Shown one piece after another: positions 62,201 to 64,000 of a stretch of 64,000 bases of DNA. The notes beneath the pieces are model-generated. The model was not told the DNA's origin. It saw nothing but the letters and a program-made list of their open reading frames with translations, and did no database searches. The DNA lies in contig NZ_MRTQ01000010.1 of assembly GCF_001956215.1 (NCBI RefSeq), forward strand, positions 1 to 64,000. The letters run 5' to 3'. A program made the translations under genes and the position numbers. Source of the stretch: Paenibacillus sp. FSL R5-0490 (lineage in GTDB: Bacteria > Bacillota > Bacilli > Bacillales > Cytobacillaceae). How positions within the stretch are numbered: the first letter of the stretch is position 1; the number at the start of each line of letters is the position of its first letter.

Positions 62201-64000
62201 CTAAAGCATCTTTTAGAACTTTCCCCTCCAAAAAGTCAGGAGCCGGTATCTCCAGCAGTTTATAAACGGTTGGGGCGATATCCAGTACGGTAATCGAGCC
62301 AATTCGGCTGTCATTTTTAAAAGAAGGGCCTTGTGCAAAGAATACAGCCTTAAGTTCTTTCCGATCAGGGCTGCCGCCATGGCTGCCGAGTTCTATTGCC
62401 GGCATTTGGGGGCTTGTTAAGCTGCTGCCCATCATATAGCCTCTTGCACCAAGCAGCAATATGTCTCCCTGATTAGGGTGCTTATTCTCTTTTTTATTAT
62501 CATAGGCAATCTGATAAGGCTTTTCTTCTTTCCTAAAGAGGTAATTGGAAAAATGCTTTGCCGTTTGATTAAATTGGCTGAACTTTCCTTCGGCGAGGAA
62601 ATCACCGGCTTCACCCAAATAGCCCTTTAGGATTTTTGTCTTAAATTCGGATTTGATTTTATATTCGCTAAAGAGTTTCAACACTTGGTCTGCAGCCTTT
62701 TCCTTTTCTCTTTTGGAGAGGTTTTCATTCAGATATATTTGGGCAGCTGATCCGCTGGCTACAGCCATTGCTTTGGACTTCTCCTCATCCACTCTGCCTT
62801 TTTTATCTGTTTTTAAAAGACCTGCTTCTTTCAGAAGTGTGTTTGGAGCCAGAATGGTGTGGACTGGCTCCATGCCGTGATCAGATACCACAAGAAGGTG
62901 GTCTTCTTCGCTAAGGCTGTCCATCGTCTGTCCTACTACATCATCTGCAAGCTTGTAGGCCCATTCAATGTATTTCGAATGTCTTTGGGAATTTCCCTCT
63001 GAATACCCGGGCTGCCGCGGATCTGCCAGCAGAAAATGATGTGATTCATAATCAATCTGGGGTGTGTAAAACATCAGCAGATCGGGCTGGTATTTTTCTT
63101 TAATATAAAGAGACACATCAGTTGCCCAGCGGACAAAACGCGAACCAATTTCCTCGTACTCTTCCCGAGTAATCCACTTTTTTTCAAAAGCCTTTGTATC
63201 ATCCTGGACGGGGAAAAAGCCGAATTCCGATAGAAGCTCCTCTTCAAATCCTTCTGGACCTTCAATGAGGGCTGACGTAACGGCAGTACGGTAAATGCTC
63301 GCTTTCTCAAGGCTGGCATCAGTTTTCAGCTTAAACCAGAACCCTGCAGATTCACCGTCAGCTTCAACAGGAATTGACCCCCATTCATTGGCATTGACGA
63401 TAACATCTTCGGAGTCTGCCGAACGGTTTTCCGAAAAAATGAAGCGGTTATAGCCGGTTTTTCCATCATCCGAAGTGTCTAAAGCTAATATATAGATCTC
63501 TTTATTCTTTGCTTTTTTCAATGGCAGCTTCACTGCAGCTTCTTTTGCAGGGCTAAAGCTGTTTTCGGTGTGCTCCCAGCTCTCTGTTTTTTTGAACTGA
63601 AGCTTATCCAGAGAGCTTTCTGCCCAGGTTTCACCATAATAAACTGCATAATCAGCCTGTTCGCCTGCATCAGGGTTTGACCCGGGAAACAGCACGGTTG
63701 CTGTTGTTTTGCCATTCTTTTTGGCTTCTGCCCAAAGCGGGCTTTTATCAAGCGGCTGATGAAAAGCGCTTTCTCCATTGGCCAATTCCTTGTTGGGGTC
63801 CTGCCATTTATTGCTGACCATGCCGGTTTCCGATGGAACTGCACCTGAAGCAATTGCCGCATGTGATGGTGCGGTCAGAGAGGGGGTTACAGTCTTGGAA
63901 TCCTTGGCGGCTACTCCGTTCTCCATAAGTGACTTAATATGAGGAAGCTTGCCGTCCTTTACAAACTCTTTTGCCAGGTCGTTTCTCATTCCATCAAAGG
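62196..64000 (-). CDS. alkaline-phosphatase superfamily phosphodiesterase/nucleotide pyrophosphatase (5' end beyond window)
   Basis: At least 600 aa; the frame is open to the window edge, where FDGMRNDL carries the first metal-binding Asp, so the N-terminus is missing. The nucleophile Thr lies in TVTPSLTAPSHAAIASG; further metal ligands are YTPQIDYESHHF, VVSDHGMEP and GSHGGSP. These features fit type I phosphodiesterases and nucleotide pyrophosphatases of the superfamily. A large insertion (about residues 100-290) separates the motifs. Probably secreted, but the signal region is not visible. Substrate is unknown. Confidence 0.85.
   Translation of the reverse strand, partial: FDGMRNDLAKEFVKDGKLPHIKSLMENGVAAKDSKTVTPSLTAPSHAAIASGAVPSETGMVSNKWQDPNKELANGESAFHQPLDKSPLWAEAKKNGKTTATVLFPGSNPDAGEQADYAVYYGETWAESSLDKLQFKKTESWEHTENSFSPAKEAAVKLPLKKAKNKEIYILALDTSDDGKTGYNRFIFSENRSADSEDVIVNANEWGSIPVEADGESAGFWFKLKTDASLEKASIYRTAVTSALIEGPEGFEEELLSEFGFFPVQDDTKAFEKKWITREEYEEIGSRFVRWATDVSLYIKEKYQPDLLMFYTPQIDYESHHFLLADPRQPGYSEGNSQRHSKYIEWAYKLADDVVGQTMDSLSEEDHLLVVSDHGMEPVHTILAPNTLLKEAGLLKTDKKGRVDEEKSKAMAVASGSAAQIYLNENLSKREKEKAADQVLKLFSEYKIKSEFKTKILKGYLGEAGDFLAEGKFSQFNQTAKHFSNYLFRKEEKPYQIAYDNKKENKHPNQGDILLLGARGYMMGSSLTSPQMPAIELGSHGGSPDRKELKAVFFAQGPSFKNDSRIGSITVLDIAPTVYKLLEIPAPDFLEGKVLKDALE

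Overview
The window is chromosomal DNA of a low-GC Gram-positive endospore former of the family Bacillaceae. Gene content and order match Bacillus subtilis over long stretches: yuxO-mrpG..A, yufK, pbpD, kapD, kapB, patB, yugE, yugF, alaR-alaT, yugI; also gatCAB followed further on by a TetR gene, dgkB and rlmCD. A PHA synthase cluster, isocitrate lyase and rocR/rocA next to putP point to a Cytobacillus-like relative rather than B. subtilis itself; this placement is inference. No rRNA, tRNA, CRISPR array, integrase or recognisable transposase was seen.

Layout. 0-3.6 kb: PAP2 phosphatase, a 33-aa small protein and a PHA cluster (SDR, small coiled-coil protein, phaC). 3.6-7.8 kb: an alanine unit of AGCS symporter, AdeR and alanine dehydrogenase. 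7.8-8.1 kb: two and a fraction tandem copies of a palindromic intergenic repeat. 8.2-10.4 kb: Tyr/Gly-rich small proteins, DedA, thioesterase. 10.5-16.2 kb: the complete seven-gene Mrp Na+/H+ antiporter operon. 16.7-29.3 kb: cell wall (pbpD), sporulation control (kapD, kapB), two lipoproteins (cyclophilin, Cu/Zn SOD), patB, and alanine biosynthesis genes. 29.5-37 kb: an NhaC antiporter, truncated haemoglobin, RocR, RocA, a nicotinamidase-like hydrolase and PutP. Two -24/-12 promoters are visible here, before nhaC and before rocA, each with GCAA-N7-TTGC sites upstream. 37.4-55.4 kb: RsbR-type STAS proteins, aceA, gatCAB, ppaC, plsY, an HC2 membrane protein, TetR, dgkB and rlmCD.

55.4-60.6 kb is an AT-rich accessory island of five genes: a DUF5986-like protein, an XRE-ImmA/IrrE protein, an HNH-like zinc protein, a zinc ribbon, and a membrane-anchored coiled-coil protein. 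It is bounded by two imperfect direct repeats of about 290 bp, and a 14-bp inverted repeat lies about 46 bp inside each of them. It has no recombinase and is the best candidate here for a little-known mobile or defence/stress module. The window ends with a PAS histidine kinase (sporulation-kinase type) and an alkaline-phosphatase superfamily gene cut by the window edge.

How the genes work together: amino-acid catabolism is the main theme, with alanine import and deamination, and proline/arginine breakdown through PutP, RocA and RocR. Sodium/proton handling (Mrp, NhaC, Na+ symporters) and the KapB/KapD/sensor-kinase sporulation input accompany it. Two intergenic arrays with a period near 20 bp, a 16-bp perfect inverted repeat in the aceA leader, and two small proteins too short for ordinary gene calling are further features worth attention.
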